Shown here piece after piece: positions 17,890 through 25,784 of a stretch of 64,000 nt of DNA (positions are counted from its first letter, which is position 1; each line of letters starts with the position of its first letter). Source of the stretch: MKUN01 sp964481425 (GTDB lineage Bacteria > Bacteroidota > Bacteroidia > Chitinophagales > Chitinophagaceae); NCBI GenBank assembly GCA_964481425.1, contig CAYZTM010000001.1, forward strand, positions 124,001 to 188,000, in the 5' to 3' direction. The position numbers and the translations under genes were made by a program. A model generated the notes under the pieces. That model ran no database searches. It saw only the letters and a list, made by a program, of their open reading frames with translations, and was not told where the DNA came from.

Positions 17890-18249
17890 ATGAAAAAAAG
17901 AGTATTGATAATTGATGATGATGCAAGAAACATTTTTGCATTGACTGCCACTCTTAGGGCAAAAGGCTTTGACTGCCTGTCGGCCGATAGTGCCCAGCAG
18001 GGGATGGCTTTTCTTGCAGATAGTAATGATTTCTTTGTAGTGTTGATGGACATGATGATGCCGGATATAGATGGCTATGAAGCCATACCGATGATCCATA
18101 AAAAATATGATATACCCGTGATAGCGGTGACTGCGCAGGCTATGGCAGGTGACAGGGAGAAATGCCTGCGTGCGGGTGCTGATGATTACATATCGAAACC
18201 CATAGATGTGGATAAACTGCTTGCCATATTAAATGTATACCACAAATAA
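17890..18249 (+). CDS. Stand-alone response-regulator receiver (CheY-like)
   Basis: A 119-residue single receiver domain with no output domain. It has acid residues in IDDDARN, acceptor Asp in LMDMMMPDIDGYE, the conserved Thr in VTAQAM and the Lys in ISKPIDV. It strongly resembles the third receiver of the preceding kinase (DDDxRNIF, MMMPxxDGYE, KPxDxDxLL), so it may be a duplicated or detached copy. It lies 16 bases after the kinase and 5 bases before cheR. In this setting it likely carries phosphate between the kinases and an unlinked target. Confidence 0.93.
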   Translation: MKKRVLIIDDDARNIFALTATLRAKGFDCLSADSAQQGMAFLADSNDFFVVLMDMMMPDIDGYEAIPMIHKKYDIPVIAVTAQAMAGDREKCLRAGADDYISKPIDVDKLLAILNVYHK

Positions 18250-18254
18250 TAGAC

Positions 18255-19073
18255 TTGGAACTAAGTGTTACAGATAAGGAAATAGACCTATTGCTCAAAG
18301 ATATTTTTGAGCTTTATGGCTATGACTTTAATGATTATACAAAGGCATCCCTCACCCGGCGGATCAACCGCCTTATTAGCCTGGATAGGTTTCCCAGCTT
18401 TGCAGAATTTCGTTTCCGGGTAAGGAACGAGCCCGATTACCTTAAGCGGTTCATAGAAGAGATAACTGTGAATGTTACGGAGATGTTCCGCGATGTTTTT
18501 TTTTACAGGACGATCCGGGAACAGGTTTTGCCTGTCATCGCTACCAAGCCCTTTATACGTGTATGGCATGCGGGCTGTGCAACAGGTGAGGAGGTTTTTT
18601 CTATGGCTATTTTGCTTAAAGAAGCAAATATCCTGCATAAGTCTCTTCTTTATGCAACCGACATTAATCCCGGTGTTATAGAGCAGGCCGAAAAAGGGGT
18701 CTTCCCGCTTGCGCGAATGAAAGAATATTCGCAGAATTATATCGAGTCGGGCGGTAAGCACGATTTTTCATCCTATTACATTGCGCAATACGACAGGGCT
18801 ATGTTTGATCCGGAGCTGAGGAAGCGCATGGTGTTCGCTACGCATAACCTGGTGTCGGATAGTTCTTTCAATGAGTTTCAGCTGATACTTTGCAGAAATG
18901 TACTCATCTACTTTGATAAGAATCTCCAGGACCATGTACTGACCTTGTTCGACCAAAGCCTTGAAACGCTTGGTTTCCTGGCCCTGGGAGCAAAAGAGAC
19001 GATCAAATTTTCGCACATTAATAAGCGCTATAGCCAATTGCAAAAAGATAAGGTATGGCAAAAAATAAAGTGA
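18255..19073 (+). CDS. CheR-type protein-glutamate O-methyltransferase
   Basis: A 272-residue CheR. The N-terminal helical domain (SVTDKEIDLLLKDIFELYGYDF, SLTRRINRL) precedes a SAM-binding methyltransferase domain with WHAGCATGEEVFSMAIL and CRNVLIYFD. It would methylate glutamates, classically on chemoreceptors, yet no methyl-accepting protein is in the window. The start is a TTG at 18255, 5 bases after the receiver gene. No in-frame ATG precedes the conserved N-terminal helix, so the TTG is probably genuine. The 3' end overlaps cheB by 19 bases, which suggests coupled translation. In Bacteroidota such CheR/CheB pairs are usually attached to kinases and not to flagellar chemotaxis. Confidence 0.92.
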   Translation: MELSVTDKEIDLLLKDIFELYGYDFNDYTKASLTRRINRLISLDRFPSFAEFRFRVRNEPDYLKRFIEEITVNVTEMFRDVFFYRTIREQVLPVIATKPFIRVWHAGCATGEEVFSMAILLKEANILHKSLLYATDINPGVIEQAEKGVFPLARMKEYSQNYIESGGKHDFSSYYIAQYDRAMFDPELRKRMVFATHNLVSDSSFNEFQLILCRNVLIYFDKNLQDHVLTLFDQSLETLGFLALGAKETIKFSHINKRYSQLQKDKVWQKIK

Positions 19074-19618
19074 AACTCATTCTTATCGGGGGCTCGGCAG
19101 GCAGCCTTGAAGTATTGTTACAGGTATTACCGAAGTTGCGCGAGGATATCCATATACCGATAGTTATTGTACTACACCGCAAAAGCACGGACGATTCCCT
19201 GCTTACCGACCTGTTGAGTAGCCGTGTAAATATACCGGTCCGGGAAATTGAAGAAAAAGAGCCTGTTGCGCAGGGGATATATATAGCACCTGCAGACTAT
19301 CATTTGCTTTTCGAAGAAGATGGTACTTTTTCATTCGACGATTCAGAAAAGGTCAATTACAGCAGGCCCAGCATCGATGTGGTCTTTGAATCGGCAGCGC
19401 AGGTATATGGTGCTTCTTTATTGGCCATTTTGCTCTCCGGGGCCAATGCAGATGGCGCTAAGGGTTGTAAGTCTGTTATAGCGGAGGGTGGTATAACTAT
19501 TGTGCAAGATCCTGAAGAGGCCGAAGTAGCTTATATGCCACAACAGGCTATTAATGAAAATGCAGCCAGTTATACGATGAGGTCAGGCGGTATCGCTGGC
19601 TTCCTGAATGCCTTGTAG
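19055..19618 (+). CDS. CheB-type methylesterase domain (no receiver)
   Basis: A 187-residue protein made only of the CheB catalytic domain. The triad is visible: S14 (IGGSAGS), H41 (VLHRKS) and D133 (SGANADGA). The normal N-terminal receiver that gates CheB is absent, so control by phosphorylation must come from a partner such as the free receiver two genes upstream. It overlaps cheR by 19 bases and ends the five-gene cassette. Substrates are expected to be methyl-glutamates or glutamines placed by the adjacent CheR. No chemoreceptor is nearby, so the real substrate is unknown. Confidence 0.92.
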   Translation: MAKNKVKLILIGGSAGSLEVLLQVLPKLREDIHIPIVIVLHRKSTDDSLLTDLLSSRVNIPVREIEEKEPVAQGIYIAPADYHLLFEEDGTFSFDDSEKVNYSRPSIDVVFESAAQVYGASLLAILLSGANADGAKGCKSVIAEGGITIVQDPEEAEVAYMPQQAINENAASYTMRSGGIAGFLNAL

Positions 19619-19687
19619 ATCACTGTTTCTCTCTCTTAAAAAGAAATTGGAGTATCCGTTTTACAGGAGGCAAGAGAAGACCAACCA

Positions 19688-20260
19688 TTAATGGTGATGT
19701 CTTCCATGTCCATTGTTATGGCCATGTCCATGCCCATGACCGTTGTTGCTATGTCCCCTGTTGTAAGAATGATGTGTTGCATGATGGTTATGTTCGTAGC
19801 GCTCGTGGTGTTCGTAACCCCTGCGCCTGTCAGGGTGCCATTCATTATGGTGCGGATGGTGGGGATTCGCGTAATACCTGCGGTCACGGCTATCTCTTAT
19901 AGGTACCTGGTCATGATGTCCCCTGTAGCCTCTATACAAGGACCAGTGCTTCTGATGGTGTAGCCATGGCCGGGGTGAATTGATCACTACTTTATGCACC
20001 CTGTACAGGTCTATACCACGATAGCGGGGTGGCAGGTACCGCGAGTGTATCCATACTCCCCTCGATAAGTAAATATACATGTCCGTATTCACATCGTAAT
20101 AGGCATCTATGTCGGGTATATAATAATAGCGTACATAGTCGTAACCTACTGGGCCCCACATTGGTTGTGAGCCTATATTTATGCTGAAACTTACTTGTGC
20201 TTTTAACCTTGGTGCGGTAGAGAAAAGCAGTATGGCGAGTATTATTCCGATCTTTTTCAT
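19688..20260 (-). CDS. Secreted Tyr-rich protein with histidine-rich tail
   Basis: A 190-residue exported protein. The ATG at 20260 gives a normal signal peptide (MKKIGIILAILLF ... LKAQ); an upstream ATG would add eight residues. The mature part has the Tyr/Trp-rich pattern YDYVRYYYIPDIDAYYD and DMYIYLSRGVWIHS, seen in small Bacteroidota envelope proteins of unknown function. From about residue 125 on, it is dominated by His, Arg, Gly and Asn (HHPHHNEWH, then GHGHGHGHN to HHH at the end). The tail could bind divalent metals. I infer a periplasmic or surface location, but no function is established. Confidence 0.8.
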   Translation of the reverse strand: MKKIGIILAILLFSTAPRLKAQVSFSINIGSQPMWGPVGYDYVRYYYIPDIDAYYDVNTDMYIYLSRGVWIHSRYLPPRYRGIDLYRVHKVVINSPRPWLHHQKHWSLYRGYRGHHDQVPIRDSRDRRYYANPHHPHHNEWHPDRRRGYEHHERYEHNHHATHHSYNRGHSNNGHGHGHGHNNGHGRHHH

Positions 20261-20376
20261 AAAAACATCATTTGCTTTCAACATGGTTCAAAAATGATGC
20301 CGTCATGCCGGTCGCTTTTGGTTGCTGTATATAGAGAAATAATAGCTAACTTTATGAAACTGTAAAATATTCCTTT

Positions 20377-21789
20377 ATGAGGGTTGTCTGTATTTTACTG
20401 GTATCTGCTTTTATTTCTTTCACGGCAAGCTCTTCTTTTGCCCAATGTGCCTATCCCGTGAACCTGCAGTTTCAATGGGAGATACCTTATCCATTCATGT
20501 CGCAATGCCTTACCATACAGCACGACTCAACGAAGCCTTATATCTATGTTGCGGGCAAAGAGCGGGGCCTGGTCATTTACGATGTATCCAATGCCAATAG
20601 CCCGGTGGAGGTTGATTCTGTCCCGATCTCGTTGATGAACAGTATGCATGTCGTTAACGTAGAGCAGTCGGGTAGTTATGTCTATCTCACATTGGGCAAT
20701 ATTTATAGCGATACCGCTAACGGGGGTATAGCCATTGTCGATGTTGCCGACCCGGTGCATGCCGTGCTAAAAGATTACTGGTATTACAATGCCGGCTCGG
20801 GTGGGGGAGGAATAGTGAAAGTAGCGGGCAACTATGCCTATTATGGTGGCATGCGCCGCGGATTTTTTGTGCTGAACGTAGCAGATAAGAGCCATATCAT
20901 GATGACGGCCCACCTTGAGCTTTCTAAAAACTGGCCTAATCCTGCGATGCCCGATTCGGCTAAGTACAATGCCCGTGGCATGGCAGTGCGGGGCGATACG
21001 GTCTTTGTCTGTTATGATGCGGGAGGTATAAGACTGATAGATGTGACCAATAAGGCTGTGCCCGTGGAGATAGGACACTATTCTAACCCCGCAGTGTATG
21101 GTAAGGCGAGGGCATATAATAGCATTGTTCTCGATGATACTTTAGCCTATGTAGGCGCCGACTATTGTGGCATGGAGATACTGAGTATTGCAGATCTCAA
21201 TAATATTACGATGGTAGGTTGGTGGAACCCCTGGGGCTGCGAAACGCCGGCTAATAACTGGGCCAATAGTGATGGCTATGTGAATGAGATGCGATACAAC
21301 AAGGCTTGTGGTCTTATGTTCATTACAGGTGGCACTACCGATCTTTCTGTTGTTAATGTGGCTGACCCCGCTAATCCGCAGTTATGTACATCTTACGGGG
21401 CCGTTGGTGACACCCTTGCCACCTGGGGGCTTGCCCTGTACCAGGACCAAATATACCTGGGTTACATTTTCAATCCCTGGTGTATTCCTTTCTGTTCGTA
21501 CTGGCCGGGGATGAAGATGCTTACCTGGAACGACCAATGCGATCTTGGCCTAAGGAACATTGCCGCCCATCCGGGACTAAGTGTGCATCCTAATCCTGCA
21601 AATGGTTTTGCAGTTGTAGAAGGTATCTACGATGGCACCGTGCCTGAGGTGTATGATATTACCGGGCGTAAATTGCCACTGCCCATAACATTTACACAGC
21701 ACGCAGCAAATTTAGATATACATGGCCTGCCGCCGGGCAATTACCTTGTTCGCTATAAAAATGAAGTAGTCCGCATGTTAGTGAAATGA
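20377..21789 (+). CDS. LVIVD-repeat cell-surface protein with T9SS sorting tail
   Basis: A 470-residue secreted protein with an N-terminal signal peptide ending near SSSFAQC. The body carries repeats of the LVIVD type, which form beta-propeller blades: RGLVIYDVSNANSPVEVDS, GGIAIVDVADPVHAV, GIRLIDVTNKAVPVEIG and DLSVVNVADPANPQL. The last 75 residues are a type IX C-terminal sorting domain (SVHPNPANG ... LPPGNYLVRYKNEVVRMLVK). The protein is therefore expected to be exported and attached to the outer surface. No substrate is known for LVIVD propellers. It stands alone between minus-strand genes. Confidence 0.9.
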   Translation: MRVVCILLVSAFISFTASSSFAQCAYPVNLQFQWEIPYPFMSQCLTIQHDSTKPYIYVAGKERGLVIYDVSNANSPVEVDSVPISLMNSMHVVNVEQSGSYVYLTLGNIYSDTANGGIAIVDVADPVHAVLKDYWYYNAGSGGGGIVKVAGNYAYYGGMRRGFFVLNVADKSHIMMTAHLELSKNWPNPAMPDSAKYNARGMAVRGDTVFVCYDAGGIRLIDVTNKAVPVEIGHYSNPAVYGKARAYNSIVLDDTLAYVGADYCGMEILSIADLNNITMVGWWNPWGCETPANNWANSDGYVNEMRYNKACGLMFITGGTTDLSVVNVADPANPQLCTSYGAVGDTLATWGLALYQDQIYLGYIFNPWCIPFCSYWPGMKMLTWNDQCDLGLRNIAAHPGLSVHPNPANGFAVVEGIYDGTVPEVYDITGRKLPLPITFTQHAANLDIHGLPPGNYLVRYKNEVVRMLVK

Positions 21790-21798
21790 TCCTACCCG

Positions 21799-23046
21799 TC
21801 AGGCTGGGATAACCTCGCGCAGTTTTTGCAGAGATGATATAAAGTCTTCCAGTTGTTCTATCTCTACGTGGTCCATTACCACTATTTTATACCATGCCGG
21901 TGTTTCGTCATGGGTATCAGGCACCAGGCCATATTGTTCAGCGAGCTCTTTAGATATGCTGTCGGCCGATATGGCGATGATGTTCATGCATGGGTCGCGA
22001 TAGTATTTTATGTACATCTTGTCCAGTTCATCACAACACCATTGTGCCCGGTATAGTAATTTATTGATCTTTTCCAGCCATCCGTATGGGCCATAGGTTT
22101 GCAATATCATCCATACAGCCACTGCGTTGGTACCCGATCTGCTGCCCGACAGGGTAATATCCATACCATTTACATACTGCGCCTCCTTGGTCAACACATA
22201 TTGCATGTATCCCTTTCGTACCATGAATATGCCTGTCCCATATGGGGCTTGCAGCATTTTATGTGCATCCAGTGTTATGGATGTTACATTCGGGTTACCG
22301 AAATGTACATGACTATCCGGCTTGCTGATGGGATAAATGAAACCACCGAATGCTCCGTCAATGTGTATCCTGTAATTTACTTTGTGCTTGTCCAGGTATT
22401 TGGCATATAGGTCCGGGTCATCCACACTGCCGAACATTGTAGTGCCCATGTTTGATATAACGATGAAGAAACGAACACCTTCTTTTTTTGCCTGTTGTAT
22501 AACTGCATCCAGTTGCTTAGGTACTATGGCACGGGTCTCGTCATTGACCGGCACGCGGTACCATGCAAGATCAAGGATGTTAGCGGCCTTTGCTGCAGAG
22601 TAGTGTGTGTCCACACTGCTGATCAGCGCTATTTCGTTTACTCCGGCTGCATGAGCCGTAATAAAGTAGTTCCTGTATATCCATACGGCCTGTATGTTTG
22701 CCTCTGTTCCGCCGGAGGCAATGTACCCGTCGCAGCTATCTTTTTCTGCTTTTAACAGGTCTGTACTCAGCAGCTCTATTGTTTCCTGTTCTATCTCCTG
22801 GGTACCCTTGAAATAAGATTCAGAATTACCGAATGTATGACAGCCAATATGGTTGGGGTTTTGCACATAACAGCGCAACAGGGGAGTATCTTTAAGGAAC
22901 GCCGCTTCATCGTGAAACACTTTAGGGTCCAGGCGGGAGGCAGGCAGTCCCAGCGACATCTGTTGTTTATAGTCTATATTTTGCTTCAAGGCCCGGCTGA
23001 TGCGTCTATCCTGTTCTTCAGCACTAAGCTTTTTCCAGTATTTCAT
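21799..23046 (-). CDS. PLP-dependent group II amino-acid decarboxylase
   Basis: A 415-residue PLP enzyme of the group II decarboxylase (GadB/histidine/aromatic amino-acid decarboxylase) superfamily. Signatures are CHTFGNSES near the start, SGGTEANIQAVW for phosphate binding, the Asp of HIDGAFGGF, and the Schiff-base lysine in SITLDAHKML. The length is shorter than eukaryotic members and matches bacterial ones. Histidine, tyrosine, glutamate or aspartate could be the substrate; sequence alone does not settle it. A TACTTTTG motif that fits a Bacteroidota -7 box ends only 6 bases before the ATG. The gene has no clear operon partners. Confidence 0.88.
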   Translation of the reverse strand: MKYWKKLSAEEQDRRISRALKQNIDYKQQMSLGLPASRLDPKVFHDEAAFLKDTPLLRCYVQNPNHIGCHTFGNSESYFKGTQEIEQETIELLSTDLLKAEKDSCDGYIASGGTEANIQAVWIYRNYFITAHAAGVNEIALISSVDTHYSAAKAANILDLAWYRVPVNDETRAIVPKQLDAVIQQAKKEGVRFFIVISNMGTTMFGSVDDPDLYAKYLDKHKVNYRIHIDGAFGGFIYPISKPDSHVHFGNPNVTSITLDAHKMLQAPYGTGIFMVRKGYMQYVLTKEAQYVNGMDITLSGSRSGTNAVAVWMILQTYGPYGWLEKINKLLYRAQWCCDELDKMYIKYYRDPCMNIIAISADSISKELAEQYGLVPDTHDETPAWYKIVVMDHVEIEQLEDFISSLQKLREVIPA

Positions 23047-23051
23047 GGCTG

Positions 23052-23059
23052 CAAAAGTA
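23052..23059 (-). promoter_or_regulatory. Possible -7 box adjacent to the decarboxylase start
   Basis: TACTTTTG (minus strand) fits TAnnTTTG and ends 5 bases before the ATG of the decarboxylase. If it is the real promoter, the mRNA would be leaderless or nearly so. No convincing -33 box was identified. Confidence 0.3.
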
Positions 23060-23098
23060 CAGTATATGCTATCCCCGGGCTATGACATTCATCACCTG

Positions 23099-23461
23099 TT
23101 ATAGCTTAAAGTGTGGATTGTATATGATGCCCAATACATTGCCCCAGGGGTCCCTTACGGCGGCTACAATGATGCCCTCGCCTACATCTTGTGGAGTACT
23201 ATGTGCAGTAGCGCCTTTGCTTATTAGCTCCTCATATGCACCGGCTGCATCGTCCACGGCCCAGTACACAAGTACATTGTTGCCTTTGGTGAGTTCACCC
23301 TCTTCGGGCATCAGGCCCAGCTCATAGCCACCGATGTTAAAACCAATGTAAAATGGTTCGTCAAAATAAGGTTCTGTTTCAAAGACTTCGCTGTACCACT
23401 TTTTTGCTTTATCCAAGTCATTAGTATAGTAGCCTACTGTTCTTAATCCCTGCGATCTCAT
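23099..23461 (-). CDS. VOC/glyoxalase-superfamily protein
   Basis: A 120-residue protein with the two beta-alpha-beta-beta-beta modules of the vicinal-oxygen-chelate fold: TVGYYTNDLDKAKKWYSEVF, then YWAVDDAAGAYEELISKG, and the closing DPWGNVLGIIYNP motif. Members include glyoxalase I, dioxygenases and bleomycin-type resistance proteins. The substrate is unknown. It lies 33 bases downstream of the DUF5362 gene, so the two may be co-transcribed. Confidence 0.88.
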   Translation of the reverse strand: MRSQGLRTVGYYTNDLDKAKKWYSEVFETEPYFDEPFYIGFNIGGYELGLMPEEGELTKGNNVLVYWAVDDAAGAYEELISKGATAHSTPQDVGEGIIVAAVRDPWGNVLGIIYNPHFKL

Positions 23462-23494
23462 CGTTTTTTATTTTTTATACTCAATCTATAGTTT

Positions 23495-23935
23495 TTACCG
23501 CGACAAGCCTATGATGGCAAAGAGGATTACAATGCCATATAAACTGAGTATTATTATAGTTATTATGCCCCAGTATTTGAACATACTTTTCAGGTTAGCG
23601 AATGCCCGGTTAAATTGCTCTTTGTTGAGCGTATGCAATGCCGGTTTTATATTGCTGGCATACTTGAATAAAGCCAACATAGGGTAGAACATTATAGCCG
23701 CGGCGATAAGGTACATGAAAAACATACCCATGCCACTTATGCCACCCAGTAAGCCGCTTGGGGCTAATGCGGACATAGCCACCGATGCGAACAGCCCGCC
23801 TATTATCATCAGGCCTATCATTATGAAGCCGACTATGGCAAGGAACTTGCCCCAGCGGCCCATTTCCAGCATATGCGATTTGGCTATTTCATCCACTTCC
23901 ATGTGCGATGCCTGGTTTTCGTTTAGGTCTATCAT
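23495..23935 (-). CDS. DUF5362-like integral membrane protein
   Basis: A 146-residue protein with three to four hydrophobic helices (about 30-50, 65-92 and 120-143) after a short polar N-terminus. The arrangement EMGRWGKFLAIVGFI, then MFYPMLALFKYASNIK and KYWGIITIIIL, resembles the DUF5362 family of Bacteroidota inner-membrane proteins of unknown function. It precedes the VOC gene on the same strand. The function cannot be assigned. Confidence 0.75.
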   Translation of the reverse strand: MIDLNENQASHMEVDEIAKSHMLEMGRWGKFLAIVGFIMIGLMIIGGLFASVAMSALAPSGLLGGISGMGMFFMYLIAAAIMFYPMLALFKYASNIKPALHTLNKEQFNRAFANLKSMFKYWGIITIIILSLYGIVILFAIIGLSR

Positions 23936-23990
23936 AATTTCTATAGTTATACTTCAAATATATAAAACATGCCCATGAAATCATATTAAT

Positions 23991-24032
23991 AAAAAGAAAC
24001 CCATCCTGCACATGCAGGATGGGTTTCTTTTT
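23991..24032 (-). terminator. Strong terminator downstream of proS
   Basis: A perfect 20-bp stem (left arm 23991-24010, right arm 24013-24032) with a 2-base loop as drawn. A-runs on the left and T-runs on the right make it usable in both directions. It lies 16 bases beyond the end of the minus-strand proS gene and should end that transcript before the DUF5362 gene. Confidence 0.9.
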
Positions 24033-24048
24033 ATTCGGTTTGTATCTT

Positions 24049-25527
24049 TTAATAGGCCCTTGCAAATAGCACCCTTTGGCCGGATGGGTTCCCGGTCAGG
24101 ATGCATTTCCCTTCCTCTGCTGCATTATCCAGTGGTATGCAGCGTATGGTAGCCTTCGTCATTTCCTTTATCTTATCTTCTGTTTCCGGAGTGCCGTCCC
24201 AGTGTGCGGAAACGAAGCCGCCTTTTTCATCCAGCACTTTTACAAACTCTTCCCAGGTATCGGCTTTGGTAATGTGTTCATTTCGATAGCTGAGTGCTTT
24301 CTGGTACATGTTGTTTTGTATCTCTTCAAGTAGCTGTGCTATGGCATCGCTAAGCCCCTCGAGTGCGTATGAGGCCTTCTCTTTGGTATCCCGGCGGGCT
24401 ACTTCCGCTTTCTGGTTTTCCAGGTCGCGGGCACCCAGGGCTATGCGTACCGGCACGCCGCGCAATTCATATTCTGCAAATTTCCAACCCGGGCGGGTGG
24501 TGTCATCATTGTCATATTTCACACGTATGCCTTTTGCCAAAAGTTCTTTCCTGATGGTATCGGCTGTCTGGTCTATTTTTTCTCTTGCGGTCGTATCCTT
24601 GTTGTATATAGGAACAATGACCACCTGCAGGGGAGCAAGCTTCGGTGGCAATATCAGCCCGTCATCATCACTGTGGGCCATTACCAGCGCACCTATCAGG
24701 CGTGTGGATACCCCCCATGAGGTAGCCCATACATGTTCTATTTTGTTGTCTTTATCTGTAAAGGTCACATCGAATGCCTTCGCGAAGTTCTGCCCCAGGA
24801 AGTGTGAAGTACCTGCCTGCAGCGCCTTGCCGTCCTGCATCAGTGCTTCAATGCAATAGGTGTCTTCGGCGCCCGCAAAGCGTTCGTTGGCTGTCTTTAC
24901 GCCGCGTATCACCGGCAGGGCCATATATTCCTCTGCAAATTGGGCATACACTTCGAGCATTTGTTTGGTTTCCGCTATTGCTTCTTCTTTAGTGGCATGT
25001 GCGGTATGGCCCTCCTGCCAAAGGAACTCAGCCGTACGCAGGAAGAGCCGGGTACGCATTTCCCAACGTACCACGTTGGCCCATTGGTTCACCAATATAG
25101 GCAGGTCGCGATAACTCTGTACCCAGTTTTTATAGGTACTCCATATTATGGTTTCCGAGGTGGGCCTTACGATAAGTTCTTCCTCCAGCTTTGCCTCCGG
25201 GTCCACGATCACGCCATTGCCATTGGGGTCGTTTTTTAGCCTATAGTGCGTTACCACTGCGCATTCCTTTGCAAAGCCGTCCACGTGGGCAGCTTCTTTG
25301 CTCAGGTAGCTTTTGGGTATGAACAGGGGGAAGTAGGCATTTTGGTGCCCGGTTTCCTTGAACATGCGGTCCAGTTGATCGCGCATATTTTCCCAAAGAC
25401 CGTATCCATAGGGCTTTATTACCATGCATCCGCGTACTGCCGAATAGTCAGCAAGCTGTCCTTTCAATACAAGGTCATTATACCATTGTGCGTAGTCTTG
25501 TTCTCTTGATGTTAAAATTTCGCTCAT
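24049..25527 (-). CDS. proS: Prolyl-tRNA synthetase (archaeal/eukaryotic-type)
   Basis: A 492-residue class II aminoacyl-tRNA synthetase that charges tRNA-Pro in the cytoplasm. The class II core shows FPLFIPKSYL, then RPTSETIIW, WANVVRWEMRTRLFLRTAEFLWQEGHTAHA, and the HxGTSH-like region LQAGTSHFLGQNFA. The anticodon-binding domain follows (PPKLAPLQVVIVPI), and the C-terminal extension ends with tyrosine (LFARAY). This is the shorter archaeal/eukaryotic form without the YbaK-type editing insertion of the classical bacterial enzyme, and it is usual in Bacteroidota. It is monocistronic, followed by a strong hairpin terminator. Confidence 0.96.
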   Translation of the reverse strand: MSEILTSREQDYAQWYNDLVLKGQLADYSAVRGCMVIKPYGYGLWENMRDQLDRMFKETGHQNAYFPLFIPKSYLSKEAAHVDGFAKECAVVTHYRLKNDPNGNGVIVDPEAKLEEELIVRPTSETIIWSTYKNWVQSYRDLPILVNQWANVVRWEMRTRLFLRTAEFLWQEGHTAHATKEEAIAETKQMLEVYAQFAEEYMALPVIRGVKTANERFAGAEDTYCIEALMQDGKALQAGTSHFLGQNFAKAFDVTFTDKDNKIEHVWATSWGVSTRLIGALVMAHSDDDGLILPPKLAPLQVVIVPIYNKDTTAREKIDQTADTIRKELLAKGIRVKYDNDDTTRPGWKFAEYELRGVPVRIALGARDLENQKAEVARRDTKEKASYALEGLSDAIAQLLEEIQNNMYQKALSYRNEHITKADTWEEFVKVLDEKGGFVSAHWDGTPETEDKIKEMTKATIRCIPLDNAAEEGKCILTGNPSGQRVLFARAY

Positions 25528-25575
25528 AATAAACCTGGCATGCTTTTCGATGTCTTATTAATTGGCCAAGTGGCG

Positions 25576-25583
25576 CAAATGTA
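25576..25583 (-). promoter_or_regulatory. Putative -7 box of proS
   Basis: TACATTTG on the minus strand matches the Bacteroidota -7 consensus TAnnTTTG and lies 48 bases upstream of the proS ATG. No clear TTTG -33 box is seen at the usual 17-23 base distance. Confidence 0.45.
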
Positions 25584-25784
25584 CTAATTTCACTAGGGAT
25601 TGATAGTAAAATAAAATCCATTAAGTTGGATGGTTATTTTTCCGTTTATGGAAGTTGAAAGATCTGCTAATAGTGAGCTATTAAAAGACTTTTTTACGCA
25701 GCAGAAATGAAAAAGAATAGTCAGATTGATGGATTTTATTTTGCTATCATTCCCAGGTATTTTTTACGTAAAAATCACGACAGA

